NCBI RefSeq assembly: GCF_021432385.1
Contig: NZ_JAEACT010000002.1
Location: 887,501-951,500 of the forward strand
Direction: 5' to 3'
From: Clostridium hydrogenum
GTDB taxonomy: Bacteria > Bacillota > Clostridia > Clostridiales > Clostridiaceae
DNA: 64,000 nt
The position numbers were made by a program, and so were the translations under genes. The notes beneath the pieces were generated by a model. It saw only the letters and a program-made list of their open reading frames with translations. It searched no databases and was not told the origin of the DNA. Below, piece by piece: positions 17,814-26,508 of the stretch; the first letter of the stretch is position 1, and the number at the start of each line of letters is the position of its first letter.

Positions 17814-18209
17814 ATGTCATTGGTTTCAAAATCAAATTTAAATGGTGGCAAAGAATATAAGTATAAATCGGAGAAAAGATTTCTAAAAAGAGTAAAATTT
17901 CAAATGGAGGTTATGTATCCTAGAATAAATGATGAGAGTGTGTATGAGAAATATGGAGGGAATGATACGCTTTTAAAGGCATGTAATATATCTGAATATG
18001 GAATTTGTTTTAAAAGTGTAATACCATTAAAAAAAGGTGATTTTATAAATTTTTCACTTGCCTTGCCAGATAAACTATCTATGTGGTGCTTAGCTGTAGT
18101 AAGGTGGATTAACCTAAATGATGAGTTCTATGTTGCGGGGTGTGAGTTTATATCACTAACATTAAATCAAATAAATAATATAAAAGAATATATAAAAAAT
18201 AATGAATAA
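17814..18209 (+). CDS. PilZ domain protein (predicted c-di-GMP receptor)
   Basis: 131 aa. Both c-di-GMP-binding motifs of PilZ are present: RxxxR as R22-F-L-K-R26, and N/DxSxxG as N58-I-S-E-Y-G63. A beta-barrel region with RWINLNDEFYVAGCEF follows. No membrane segment, so it is a free-standing cytosolic receptor. Start ATG 17814 follows GGAGGGG. Monocistronic. The output pathway is unknown; no diguanylate cyclase or phosphodiesterase is in this window. Confidence 0.8.
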   Translation: MSLVSKSNLNGGKEYKYKSEKRFLKRVKFQMEVMYPRINDESVYEKYGGNDTLLKACNISEYGICFKSVIPLKKGDFINFSLALPDKLSMWCLAVVRWINLNDEFYVAGCEFISLTLNQINNIKEYIKNNE

Positions 18210-18316
18210 TTATAAATTTATTTTATTGCTGAAAAGTAAATAAAAAGTTAAATTATTTTGAATGTTTGAATTTGAAATGCTTTTTTTTATGAAATGCTTA
18301 AAAATAGCCTAAAAAT

Positions 18317-18344
18317 TTGACATAAGAAATATTGATGATATAAT
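18317..18344 (+). promoter_or_regulatory. Sigma-A promoter of the metNIQ operon
   Basis: TTGACA (18317-18322), 16-bp spacer, TATAAT (18339-18344), about 60 bases before the SAM riboswitch. Near-consensus boxes. Confidence 0.8.
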
Positions 18345-18403
18345 AGACATAACAACAAGATAACTAATCCAATTTGAATTATAGGAATATATAGGAAATG
18401 AAT

Positions 18404-18516
18404 ATCTTATCAAGAGAGGTGGAGGGACTGACCCTATGAAACCCAGCAACCGATATTATCATTTTAATACGCGGTGCTAATTTCTGCAGCTTTATTAGCT
18501 GAGAGATGAGAATAAT
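18404..18516 (+). promoter_or_regulatory. SAM-I (S-box) riboswitch
   Basis: Contains the S-box core 'cttatcaagagaggtggagg' (18406-18425), gactgaccctatgaaaccc, 'agcaacc' (18444-18450), the 'ggtgctaatttc' segment and the closing gagagatgagaa. This is the SAM-I aptamer. It stands directly upstream of the methionine importer genes and a terminator hairpin, so SAM should switch the operon off. Confidence 0.96.
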
Positions 18517-18525
18517 AACGACTTT

Positions 18526-18556
18526 AAGCTCGGGATTTATTCTCGAGCTTTATTTA
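18526..18556 (+). terminator. SAM riboswitch-controlled terminator
   Basis: aagctcggga (18526-18535) pairs with tctcgagctt (18541-18550), followed by tatttat. It is the expression platform of the S-box. Confidence 0.85.
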
Positions 18557-18638
18557 TATGATTTCAATAACGATGCAAATTGGAAAAACAAGCATTAAAT
18601 GCTTCAGCGTTTTAAAATTTTAAATGGCAGGTGAGTTT

Positions 18639-19601
18639 ATGATAAGAATACAAAATATTTCTAAGTCCTTTAGTGGTAATAAAATACTTAAAAGTATCAA
18701 TCTTGAAATAAATAGCGGAGAGATATTTGGCATTGTTGGACATAGTGGAGCTGGTAAATCAACTTTGTTAAGATGTATAAATGGTCTTGAAACATATGAT
18801 GATGGATCAGTTCAAGTAAGTGACAAAGAAGTAAAAGAGTTAAAAGGAAAGGAACTTAGAATATTTAGAGAAAAAATAGGAATGATATTTCAAAATTTTA
18901 ACCTACTTGAAAGAAAAGATGTATTTAGTAATATTTCACTTCCTTTAGAAGTTTGGGGATGGAAAAAAGAAGAAATACAAAAAAGAGTTACTGAACTTCT
19001 TAAACTTGTAGGATTAGAGGACAAGGCTAAGAGTAAGCCTAGAGAACTTAGTGGAGGGCAAAAGCAAAGAGTGGCAATTGCAAGGGCACTTGCGTTGAAG
19101 CCTGAAGTTATACTATGTGATGAAGCTACTTCAGCGTTAGACCCTAGTACAACTAAATCAATACTTGAACTTTTAAAGAAGATAAACAAAGAACTCGGAA
19201 TCACTATAGTTATAGTTACTCATCAAATGGAAGTTGTAAAGGAAATATGTGAAAGAGCAGCACTTATGGATGGAGGAATTATAAAGAAAATAGGAAAGGT
19301 TCAAGATTTATTTTTAAATCCTGGTGAGGAAATTAAAAAATTAATTGGAGAAGATGAAGATATACTTCCAGAAACTGGTGTTAACATAAGAATAATATTT
19401 GCAAAGCAAGAAAGCGAGGAGGCAATTATTACCTCTATGGCAAGAAAGCTTGATATAGATTTTTCCATTGTATGGGGGAAGCTTGAAAAGTTTAGGGAAG
19501 ATGTTTTGGGAAGTCTTGTAATTAATGCAAGCATAGAAAATAAAGAAAATATATGTAATTATCTTTCGGAAAAAGGCGTTAAGTGGGAGGTGATAGAATG
19601 A
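18639..19601 (+). CDS. metN: Methionine ABC transporter, ATP-binding protein
   Basis: Energises methionine uptake. 320 aa from ATG 18639 (AGGTGAG upstream); the in-frame ATG at 18624 overlaps that site and is rejected. Walker A GHSGAGKST, signature LSGGQKQRVAIARAL, Walker B VILCDEAT, and the C-terminal NIL domain (~245-320), which binds methionine and inhibits transport. First gene of metNIQ under the S-box. Its stop overlaps the metI start (ATGA). Confidence 0.95.
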   Translation: MIRIQNISKSFSGNKILKSINLEINSGEIFGIVGHSGAGKSTLLRCINGLETYDDGSVQVSDKEVKELKGKELRIFREKIGMIFQNFNLLERKDVFSNISLPLEVWGWKKEEIQKRVTELLKLVGLEDKAKSKPRELSGGQKQRVAIARALALKPEVILCDEATSALDPSTTKSILELLKKINKELGITIVIVTHQMEVVKEICERAALMDGGIIKKIGKVQDLFLNPGEEIKKLIGEDEDILPETGVNIRIIFAKQESEEAIITSMARKLDIDFSIVWGKLEKFREDVLGSLVINASIENKENICNYLSEKGVKWEVIE

Positions 19602-20245
19602 AAATATTAAATGAAGTATTATTCCCAGCGCTTTTAGAGACAATATATATGGTAGGTGTATCTACGGTTCTTGCGGTAATAATTGGTTTCATACCTGCAA
19701 TTATTTTAGTAGTGACAGATGAAAAAGGCTTAAGACCTAATAAAGTTGTATATAAGATATTAGATTTTATTATAAATATGTTAAGATCATTTCCATTTTT
19801 GATTTTAATGATAGCAATAGTTCCTCTTACCAAAATTATTGTAGGAAAGCAAATTGGTACTACAGCTGCTATAGTCCCACTTACAATAGGTTCTTTTCCT
19901 TTTGCAGCAAGAGTTATAGAATCTTCACTTAAAGAGGTTGACCCAGGAGTAATAGAAGCAGCAAAAGCTTTTGGAGCAAGTAATTTACAAATAATCTTTA
20001 AGGTCATGCTTAAAGAAGCTTTACCATCAATTGTACTTGGAATTACACTTACTGTAATAAGTATAATAGGATATTCTGCTATGGCAGGTGCTATAGGTGG
20101 AGGCGGTCTTGGTGATGCGGCTATGCACTATGGTTACTATATGTTTGACAATGAAGTTATGATATATACAGTAATAATACTTATGATTTTAGTTCAAATT
20201 TTACAATCTTTAGGCAATTTTATATACAAAAGAATGACAAAATAA
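19598..20245 (+). CDS. metI: Methionine ABC transporter, permease
   Basis: 215 aa from ATG 19598, just after GGAGGTGAT; it overlaps metN by four bases. Five to six membrane helices. The BPD_transp_1 coupling loop is EVDPGVIEAAKAFGASNLQI (~114-133), matching the EAA motif. The integral membrane subunit for D/L-methionine import. Confidence 0.94.
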   Translation: MKILNEVLFPALLETIYMVGVSTVLAVIIGFIPAIILVVTDEKGLRPNKVVYKILDFIINMLRSFPFLILMIAIVPLTKIIVGKQIGTTAAIVPLTIGSFPFAARVIESSLKEVDPGVIEAAKAFGASNLQIIFKVMLKEALPSIVLGITLTVISIIGYSAMAGAIGGGGLGDAAMHYGYYMFDNEVMIYTVIILMILVQILQSLGNFIYKRMTK

Positions 20246-20262
20246 ATAGGGGGAGTTTAAAA

Positions 20263-21078
20263 ATGAAAAAGAAATATTTATCAATAATTTTAACAGGACT
20301 TGTGTTATTAACTACTTTGGCAGGTTGTGGAACATCAAAGACAGCAACTAATGCAGATGATAAAAAGACTATTGTTGTAGGTGCATCGCCTGTACCACAT
20401 GCAGAAATTTTGAATAATGTAGTAAAAGGTATTTTAGCTAAAAAGGGATATAAACTTGAAGTTAAAACCTTCACAGATTATGTGCTTCCAAATACAGCAC
20501 TTCAAGATGGAGATATAGATGCAAATTATTTTCAGCATATACCTTATTTGAATGAATTTAATAAGGAAAAGCATACTGATTTAGTTGCTACAGTAAAAGT
20601 TCATATTGAACCCTTAGGAATATATTCTCAAAAGATTAAGAGTTTAAAGGATTTAAAAACTGGAGACGAAATAGCTGTACCTAGCGATGCAACTAATGAA
20701 TCTAGAGCATTAAAATTACTTCAAAAGAATGGACTTATAAAATTGGCATCAAAAGATCTTGTTACAAAGTTAGATATAACTGAAAATAAATTAAAGTTAA
20801 ATTTTAAAGAACTAGATGCAGCACAAGTTCCTAGAGCGCTTGGAGATGTTGCAGCAGCTGTTATAAATGCGAACTATGCACTTCAGGATAATTTAAATCC
20901 AACAAAGGATGCCTTGGCATTAGAATCAAAAGATTCACCTTATGCCAATGTAATTGCAGTTAAAAAGGGAAATGAAAATAAAAAATATATTAAAGCTTTA
21001 GATGATGCAATGAATTCACCAGAAGTAAAAAAATATATAGAAGAAAAATATAAAGGAAGCATAATTCCTGCTTTTTAA
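20263..21078 (+). CDS. metQ: Methionine-binding lipoprotein
   Basis: 271 aa, NlpA family substrate-binding protein. Lipobox TTLAGC with the lipid-modified Cys at ~22, after a short hydrophobic signal. Typical NlpA motifs are VVGASPVPHAEIL and DANYFQHIPYL. ATG 20263 follows AGGGGGAG. Captures methionine outside the membrane for MetNI. The 300-bp palindromic repeat follows it and may end transcription. Confidence 0.95.
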   Translation: MKKKYLSIILTGLVLLTTLAGCGTSKTATNADDKKTIVVGASPVPHAEILNNVVKGILAKKGYKLEVKTFTDYVLPNTALQDGDIDANYFQHIPYLNEFNKEKHTDLVATVKVHIEPLGIYSQKIKSLKDLKTGDEIAVPSDATNESRALKLLQKNGLIKLASKDLVTKLDITENKLKLNFKELDAAQVPRALGDVAAAVINANYALQDNLNPTKDALALESKDSPYANVIAVKKGNENKKYIKALDDAMNSPEVKKYIEEKYKGSIIPAF

Positions 21079-21142
21079 CAAAATAAGCTTTTAATAATGG
21101 AATTTTTGGATATATAAAATTTTATCATATTTTTAAATATTC

Positions 21143-21446
21143 TGAAGCAAAGTGTAGTGCAAAATCAAATAGCCTTTGGTAGGCGTAGAAAAATGATGTT
21201 ATGGAATAGCATCTCAAAATCTTAAATAAAATTAATAAAACTAAGCGGCAAATTTTTTAAAGTTTAAGAGCTTTAGATAACTCGCAAAAATTAGCTCAGA
21301 CAATCTAAATCTCTAAAGCTTTAAAGAATTTGCCACTAAGTTTTATAAAATTTTATTTAAAAAATTTTTTCAATGCTATTCCCTAACATCATTTTTTCCT
21401 CCACCTACCAAAGGCTATTTGATTAATCCACTACATCTTTGTTTCA
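21143..21446. repeat. 300-bp palindromic repeat, copy 1
   Basis: Inverted ends: tgaagcaaagtgtagtg...caaatagcctttggtagg (from 21143) match the complement of cctaccaaaggctatttg...tgtttca (to 21446). The core has cttaaataaaattaat/attttatttaa-type arms, and a centre with gataactcgcaaa and gctcagacaatcta. No ORF of note. It fills most of the 521-bp gap 21079-21599. The second copy is at 34592-34896. Confidence 0.9.
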
Positions 21447-21599
21447 CAATAATTTTAAATTATGCATTAAATAATCTTAGTGCGACAGTCAATTTTAACT
21501 TTTCAAATTGATTATCTATAATATCTCTAGTATGAGGTTTTAAAAAATTACATTTTATGGTACAATGATATATATAAACAATTCTGAAAGAGTGATAAA

Positions 21600-22271
21600 A
21601 TGATAACAAAAAATAAAACAGTACATATTAGTGATATATTTAAAAATAATTGTTTGGCAGATGGTAATAATAAGGAAGTTTATAAGAAAGCTTTATTCTT
21701 TGACTTAGAGCACTATGTTTATAAAAAGCCTATATGCGTTGGAGTTTTTGGATGTGGTTATTATAATGAAGAGTTAAGTCAGATTGAATTAACTCAGTAT
21801 ATGATAGAAAATGAAGAAGATGCGAATGAGATACTTAAATTAGCTGAAAAATATTTTTGTAAAGCAAAAAATGAATTGAATAAGGAATATGTTGTTACAT
21901 TTTCTGGTAATAACGACTTCACAATGATTAATTATCTTTTTGAAAAAAATAATATCGATATAAAGGTAAATGAATATTTTAAATCGGTTGATTTGCAAAA
22001 AGAATACGAAAAAATTTCAGGTAAGTGCATTGGACTTAAAAATTTAGAAAAAATATTTTCTATCCCGAGAGAAACTGAACTTATAAGCGGTGCAACATTA
22101 GCAAAAACTTTTGCTAAAATTATTAAAGATAATGAATATTTTGAAAGAATGCCAGAAGAAAAAGTTGAAAAAATATTAAGCTATAATGAGCAAGATGTCA
22201 CAAGCTTGTTTTATATAATGGTTAATTGGTATGAATTTACGAAGAATATTAAAAAAGAGGATTGTAAATAA
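21600..22271 (+). CDS. YprB-like RNase H-fold protein, possibly catalytically impaired
   Basis: 223 aa. Same overall layout as the protein at 13698: FFDLEHY (Asp35/Glu37), then a FSGNNDFTMI segment where YNGKAFDEPF stands in the paralogue, then SVDLQKEY, then SYNEQDVTSLF (Asp199). In the second motif the Asp (106) is one position early and Phe107 sits where the metal-binding Asp should be, so activity may be altered. Start ATG 21600 follows GAAAGAGTG. A terminator follows. Identification rests on motif pattern only. Confidence 0.6.
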   Translation: MITKNKTVHISDIFKNNCLADGNNKEVYKKALFFDLEHYVYKKPICVGVFGCGYYNEELSQIELTQYMIENEEDANEILKLAEKYFCKAKNELNKEYVVTFSGNNDFTMINYLFEKNNIDIKVNEYFKSVDLQKEYEKISGKCIGLKNLEKIFSIPRETELISGATLAKTFAKIIKDNEYFERMPEEKVEKILSYNEQDVTSLFYIMVNWYEFTKNIKKEDCK

Positions 22272-22292
22272 AAATACTTTTGGCGTATTAAA

Positions 22293-22327
22293 AAATATCC
22301 GTTGAAATATAAACGGATATTTTTTTA
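22293..22327 (+). terminator. Rho-independent terminator
   Basis: aaatatccgt (22293-22302) pairs with acggatattt (22313-22322), followed by ttttta. Confidence 0.85.
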
Positions 22328-22446
22328 TGTTGTTTTAGTTGATTCTTTTGTAAAGGTAGCATAACTTTTAAAACTTGACTATATTTATAATAAGGGATAA
22401 AATTAATAACTTGAAATAAAAAATAAGTTTAAGGAAAGATGAAAAT

Positions 22447-23076
22447 ATGAAAAAAATTTGCTATACCATTGGACATGGTGACATAGAATTTAATGATTTT
22501 ATTTCTATTTTAAAAGTATATAAAATTAATTGTGTAATAGATATTAGGGGAGAAATAGATTGCTTGGAAAAATATAAACATAATAACATAAAAGCTCTCT
22601 TAAATGATATTGGTATATATTATATTCCAATGCAGCAGGAATTTAACTTAAAAACGATTAATGAGGATGGAGCAGTTGATTTCGAAAAAGTAAGATGTAG
22701 TGATAATTTTAATAAAGGAATATCTAGAATAGAAAATGGATTAACAAAGGGATTTAATATAGCAATTATGGGAAGTGAAATTGAACCTGTAAATTGTAAT
22801 AGGGGGATTATAATAGCTTATGTTTTAAAAAAAAGGGAAGTAGAAGTTAGGCATATAATAAATAAAGAGGTGATTAAGAATCAGGAGGACATAGAAAGTG
22901 AACTTTTAAAAATGTATGGTGTTAAGCTTATAAAAATGGTAGCTGAATTATCAATAAACAGTATAAAGAAAAATGTTGACCTGGATATGAATGAGAACGA
23001 TTTTAGAAATGAAATGATAGAAGAAGCATATAGAATTAGAAATAGAGAAATATGTTTAAAGTGTTGCAAAATGTAA
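22447..23076 (+). CDS. DUF488 family protein
   Basis: 209 aa. The N-terminal YTIGHGDIEFNDFISIL and VIDIRGEI match the DUF488 start (IGHS...F..LL...I..vvDvR), and IAIMGSEIEPVNCNRGIIIA matches its conserved C/H-rich segment. The C-terminal ~60 residues are extra and end in CLKCC. The family's biochemical role is not established. ATG 22447 follows AAGGAAAG. Possibly co-transcribed with the downstream hydrolase (59-bp gap). Confidence 0.8.
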   Translation: MKKICYTIGHGDIEFNDFISILKVYKINCVIDIRGEIDCLEKYKHNNIKALLNDIGIYYIPMQQEFNLKTINEDGAVDFEKVRCSDNFNKGISRIENGLTKGFNIAIMGSEIEPVNCNRGIIIAYVLKKREVEVRHIINKEVIKNQEDIESELLKMYGVKLIKMVAELSINSIKKNVDLDMNENDFRNEMIEEAYRIRNREICLKCCKM

Positions 23077-23135
23077 TTTTTAACAATATAATTAATATGT
23101 AATTGAGATAACGTTTACTTAATAGGAGGGTTGTT

Positions 23136-24173
23136 ATGAATTTAAACGATAATTTTAGAGATATCAAGCTAAAGAGTGGAAATTTAAAATTAACTCCTGA
23201 AAAGTTTAAAGAACTCTTAGGGTATTACGATTGTGACCAAGGGGAAGAACTTAATTTAAACGTACTTAAAGAAGAAGAATTTGATCAATACAGCAGAAAG
23301 CTAATAGAATACACTGTAAGGCTAAACGAAAAGGTACAAGCATACTTACTTATCCCTAAAAATAAAAATAAAAACAAGCCAGGAATTTTAGCCATTCATG
23401 CTAATAAAAAATTAGAGGATTATAAGTATGGTAAAAGCACTGCCGCTGGAATAGCTGGGGATATTGAACTTAATTATGGTCTTGAGCTATGTCAAAAGGG
23501 TTATGTAGTAATATGTCCAGATAGATTTCCTTATGAAAGTAGAAATTTTGAAAAATCAAATTTAGATGTTAATTATGGTGAATTTAGAACTTCAGAAAGC
23601 AATTTTCAAAATATTAATTTTACAAATGAGTTTTATAGAATGTATATGTGTAATAAATGTTTATACGAAGGATACACTGAAATGGGTAAAGAACTTTTAG
23701 AAATGCGAAAAGCTGTAGATGTACTTCAAGGGTTAGAAGAAGTTGATTCTGAAAAAATAGGGGTCATAGGTGCGTCTGAAGGTGGAATGCTTGCTATGCT
23801 CTCAATGTATATTGATGATAGAATAAAAGTAGGATGTATTAATTATAACTTAAGATTTCCAGATGATTTGTATAATGATTCTGTAGCTAAACTTATAAAA
23901 AGTTTTGATATGTATTTAACTATTCCAAAATTGAAACAATACGGCAACATAGAAAATATATTGTGTGGTATTGCACCAAGACCGTTTATGATTACTCAAA
24001 GTGAAGAAAGTGCTTTGAATAGTTATTCAGAGAAATTGTATGAGAAAATCAAAGAAAATTATTTGGATATGCGAATTCCAAATAAATTTAGTAACATAAT
24101 TTTTAATAGTAATAGTTTTTTCCCACAGGATGTAAAAAACAAATGTTATTATTGGCTTGAAAAGTGGCTATAA
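23136..24173 (+). CDS. Alpha/beta hydrolase (dienelactone hydrolase-like)
   Basis: 345 aa. The nucleophile elbow is GASEGG with Ser214. A core beta-alpha pattern precedes it (KNKPGILAIHANKK; then YVVICPDRFPYESRN), as in acyl-peptidase/dienelactone hydrolase-type enzymes. The acid and His residues are less clear. No signal peptide, so cytosolic. The substrate is unknown. ATG 23136 follows AGGAGGG. The stop codon touches the palindromic element at 24174. Confidence 0.75.
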   Translation: MNLNDNFRDIKLKSGNLKLTPEKFKELLGYYDCDQGEELNLNVLKEEEFDQYSRKLIEYTVRLNEKVQAYLLIPKNKNKNKPGILAIHANKKLEDYKYGKSTAAGIAGDIELNYGLELCQKGYVVICPDRFPYESRNFEKSNLDVNYGEFRTSESNFQNINFTNEFYRMYMCNKCLYEGYTEMGKELLEMRKAVDVLQGLEEVDSEKIGVIGASEGGMLAMLSMYIDDRIKVGCINYNLRFPDDLYNDSVAKLIKSFDMYLTIPKLKQYGNIENILCGIAPRPFMITQSEESALNSYSEKLYEKIKENYLDMRIPNKFSNIIFNSNSFFPQDVKNKCYYWLEKWL

Positions 24174-24361
24174 TGCTAAGTAAGAGTGTTCTGGAACATT
24201 AAATAACATCAATAAATCTAAGAGGAATATTTTTAAAAGCCTAAGAACTTTCAATAACTCACAGTCGTTCAAACAAATTGAAAGTTCTAAGTCTTTTGAA
24301 AATATTCCTCTAAGATTTATAAGAAGTTATTTAAATCGTTCTAGAACACTCTTACTTAGCA
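24174..24361. repeat. 188-bp palindromic repeat, shorter relative of the 300-bp family
   Basis: Perfect 19-bp ends tgctaagtaagagtgttct (24174-24192) and complement (24343-24361). The body is an imperfect palindrome with tctaagaggaatatttt / aaaatattcctctaaga. The centre ctttcaataactcac is shared with the 21143, 34592 and 12643 elements. It starts directly at the stop codon of the hydrolase gene and probably serves as its terminator. Confidence 0.88.
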
Positions 24362-24532
24362 TTTACAGTTGGTTAAGGTAAAAATTCCTCCGTACCTACG
24401 GAATTTTGGTTAAGTGCAGAAAATCAACTTTCATTGTGAACTTTGCATTGATTAACAGAAGTTCAAATTGTTAAAAATTGTATACATTATCTTGGTATAT
24501 TTAAAGCTTAGATGCAGTTTCATTATATAGTA
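24362..24532. other. Non-coding gap with a small hairpin
   Basis: Contains a hairpin aaattcc...tacggaattt around 24384-24404. Its right arm shares a 16-base complement (aaaattccgtaggtac) with 34977-34992. Nothing else recognised. Confidence 0.4.
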
Positions 24533-25834
24533 TTAAAAATAAGTCTTTTTCCTTGTAAATAGTTTTACTATTTTATATATTAAAGTAATTAAAATAGCTA
24601 GTGCTGCAATTATTGCTAAAGCAGAAGCGCCGTATAGTAATTTATTATCTGATATTAAATCCTTTGTGGAAAGACTGGAATAAAGTTTATAATTTTTAGT
24701 GACGCCTCTTTCTTTTAAAGTTAAAGTACCAACTGAAGTATCAGTGTTTAACTTCCAAGGATTTATATTAGATATATTTTGAACTAAAACTTTTTCAGCA
24801 TCATTTACTGGATTTTTAAAATAATTCACATTTTCTTTTACAATTAAAGGCACATCTACTGTTTTTGTTGGGCCAAATAATTTAAATGGCTTGTATGATA
24901 ATTTAACAGTAGTATATTTTGAACCACTTTTATAAAGTGTTGTAGGAGTCAAAGTATAGCTATAATTAATTAAGTTTTCCATATCTTTAGATGCTTGAAG
25001 GTCTTTTTGGTCATATAATGAATCCATTACAACACCTATTATTTTTCTGCCATTTCTATTAAATATAGCTATCAAACATTTACCTGCCTCAGAAGTATAG
25101 CCAGTTTTACCTCCAATGCAAGTTTGATCGTAAACAGATTCCTTTGGAAGTATAAGTTTATTCCTATTTTCAAGGGGCAAATTAATGCCATCAACAGTTG
25201 CAAAAGTTGATTTTTGTGTAGATATAGTTTTTAAAATCCAATCATTTGAAAATGCAACTTTGGCAATTTGACTCATGTCATAAGCTGTACTATAGTGATT
25301 TGGATCATGAAGTCCATTGGCTGTAACAAAATGGGTGTTTTTTAGACCTAAGGATTGTACTTTTTTATTCATAATAGCCGAAAATTTATTTGTAGTATCT
25401 GCATCTGTATCATTTATATTATTTAGTAAATTTGATGCAATAACATACGCCATGTCGTTTGCAGAATACATTAAAAGACCTTTCATAACATTATCAGCGG
25501 ATATTTTTTCGCCAACCTTTAAAGGATGCAAATCTTTGTTTATAGAAGCGGTAGGTTGATCAAAAGCACTTTTTGAATAACTGAGTATGTCAGATGGCTT
25601 TTTATTTTCTGTAAATAAAATTGCCGTAAGTAATTTTGTTGTGCTTGCTGGATAAATTTTTTCATCGAGTTGTTTGGAATATATAACTTCTCCTGTAGAA
25701 GCATCTATTGCCACGGCAGTTTTAGCAGCTAATTCAGGTGCTGATGCATTGACTGTGCTAGCAGCAAATACATTAGAAGAAGCAGAAAATATTAATGATA
25801 AACTAAGTAATGTAGATATAAATTTATGTTTCAA
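24533..25834 (-). CDS. D-alanyl-D-alanine carboxypeptidase (DacA/PBP5-like)
   Basis: 433 aa. The signal peptide (~1-25) ends near VFAAS. Penicillin-binding motifs: SxxK as S64-T-T-K67, SxN in YSANDMAY, and KTG in GGKTGYTS. These define a serine D,D-carboxypeptidase trimming peptidoglycan stem peptides. The C-terminus has a hydrophobic helix (~405-425) and a positive tail, anchoring it to the membrane. The start is TTG (25832-25834 complement) behind TTGGAGCG. Monocistronic, convergent with the hydrolase. It could be a sporulation or vegetative isoform; sequence alone does not decide. Confidence 0.92.
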   Translation of the reverse strand: MKHKFISTLLSLSLIFSASSNVFAASTVNASAPELAAKTAVAIDASTGEVIYSKQLDEKIYPASTTKLLTAILFTENKKPSDILSYSKSAFDQPTASINKDLHPLKVGEKISADNVMKGLLMYSANDMAYVIASNLLNNINDTDADTTNKFSAIMNKKVQSLGLKNTHFVTANGLHDPNHYSTAYDMSQIAKVAFSNDWILKTISTQKSTFATVDGINLPLENRNKLILPKESVYDQTCIGGKTGYTSEAGKCLIAIFNRNGRKIIGVVMDSLYDQKDLQASKDMENLINYSYTLTPTTLYKSGSKYTTVKLSYKPFKLFGPTKTVDVPLIVKENVNYFKNPVNDAEKVLVQNISNINPWKLNTDTSVGTLTLKERGVTKNYKLYSSLSTKDLISDNKLLYGASALAIIAALAILITLIYKIVKLFTRKKTYF

Positions 25835-26013
25835 TGTTCATCGCTCCAATTTTAATTTAGATTTTACTTAATGAGTATAACATAATAGGAGGAGTAAAAA
25901 AAAGGTTGTTTCAAAAAATATAATACGTTTTTAATATATTTTCTTAGAGATAAAGGAATTTAAATCGCTCTTAAGATGAAAATTCCATCATTTACTGTTA
26001 TGCTCTACAAATA

Positions 26014-26043
26014 AAAATGCAGGGCTCATTTACCCTGCATTTT
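26014..26043 (-). terminator. Terminator of the small membrane protein gene
   Basis: aaaatgcaggg (26014-26024) pairs with ccctgcatttt (26033-26043). On the minus strand the stem is followed by TTTATT. It overlaps the stop codon. Confidence 0.8.
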
Positions 26044-26386
26044 ATTCAGAACTTTTGCTTTTTACTTTTATTAATATTAGAGATAATGCAATAATAGCCA
26101 CATAGGCAAAAACATAATAAATCGAAATAAGTTGAGATGCATTTAAAAACTTGAAATAAATAAATAATAATAAAGATACTACAGTCCAAAATATTGATAT
26201 GTATGCTAAAATGTTATTCTTCTCACGCCAAGCCATAGGGTCTTTCATAGTTCCTATTATTTTATCACGTGATTTATTTCCTGGGGAAGTTTTAATAACT
26301 AAGTTTTTAAAATACAACGAAAATAACAAACTTATTAAACTTATACCGAGAAACCAATATGATAAAGATATACTTGTAACATTCAC
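26042..26386 (-). CDS. Three-helix membrane protein, unknown function
   Basis: 114 aa from GTG (26384-26386 complement), placed 8 bases after GAGGAG. A further in-frame GTG at 26395 overlaps that site and is rejected. Helices at ~8-26, ~58-78 and ~85-105, with a polar loop GNKSRDKIIGTMKDP between the first two. No family recognised. The convergent terminator hairpin overlaps its 3' end. Confidence 0.6.
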   Translation of the reverse strand: MNVTSISLSYWFLGISLISLLFSLYFKNLVIKTSPGNKSRDKIIGTMKDPMAWREKNNILAYISIFWTVVSLLLFIYFKFLNASQLISIYYVFAYVAIIALSLILIKVKSKSSE

Positions 26387-26444
26387 GAAAATCACTCCTC
26401 AAGGTAAGTATGCCCTAAGTTAAAAAAATAATACATGTTATTTT

Positions 26445-26500
26445 AGGCATATTAAAGAAAATAACAAGTCCAACTTGCAGTTATTTTCTTTAATATGCCT
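26445..26500 (-). terminator. Terminator of the PocR-MCP gene
   Basis: Perfect 21-bp arms (26445-26465 and 26480-26500; arm core ggcatattaaagaaaataac) with a 14-nt loop. It lies directly downstream of the minus-strand receptor gene and upstream of the next minus-strand gene. Confidence 0.8.
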
Positions 26501-26508
26501 TAGTAAAT

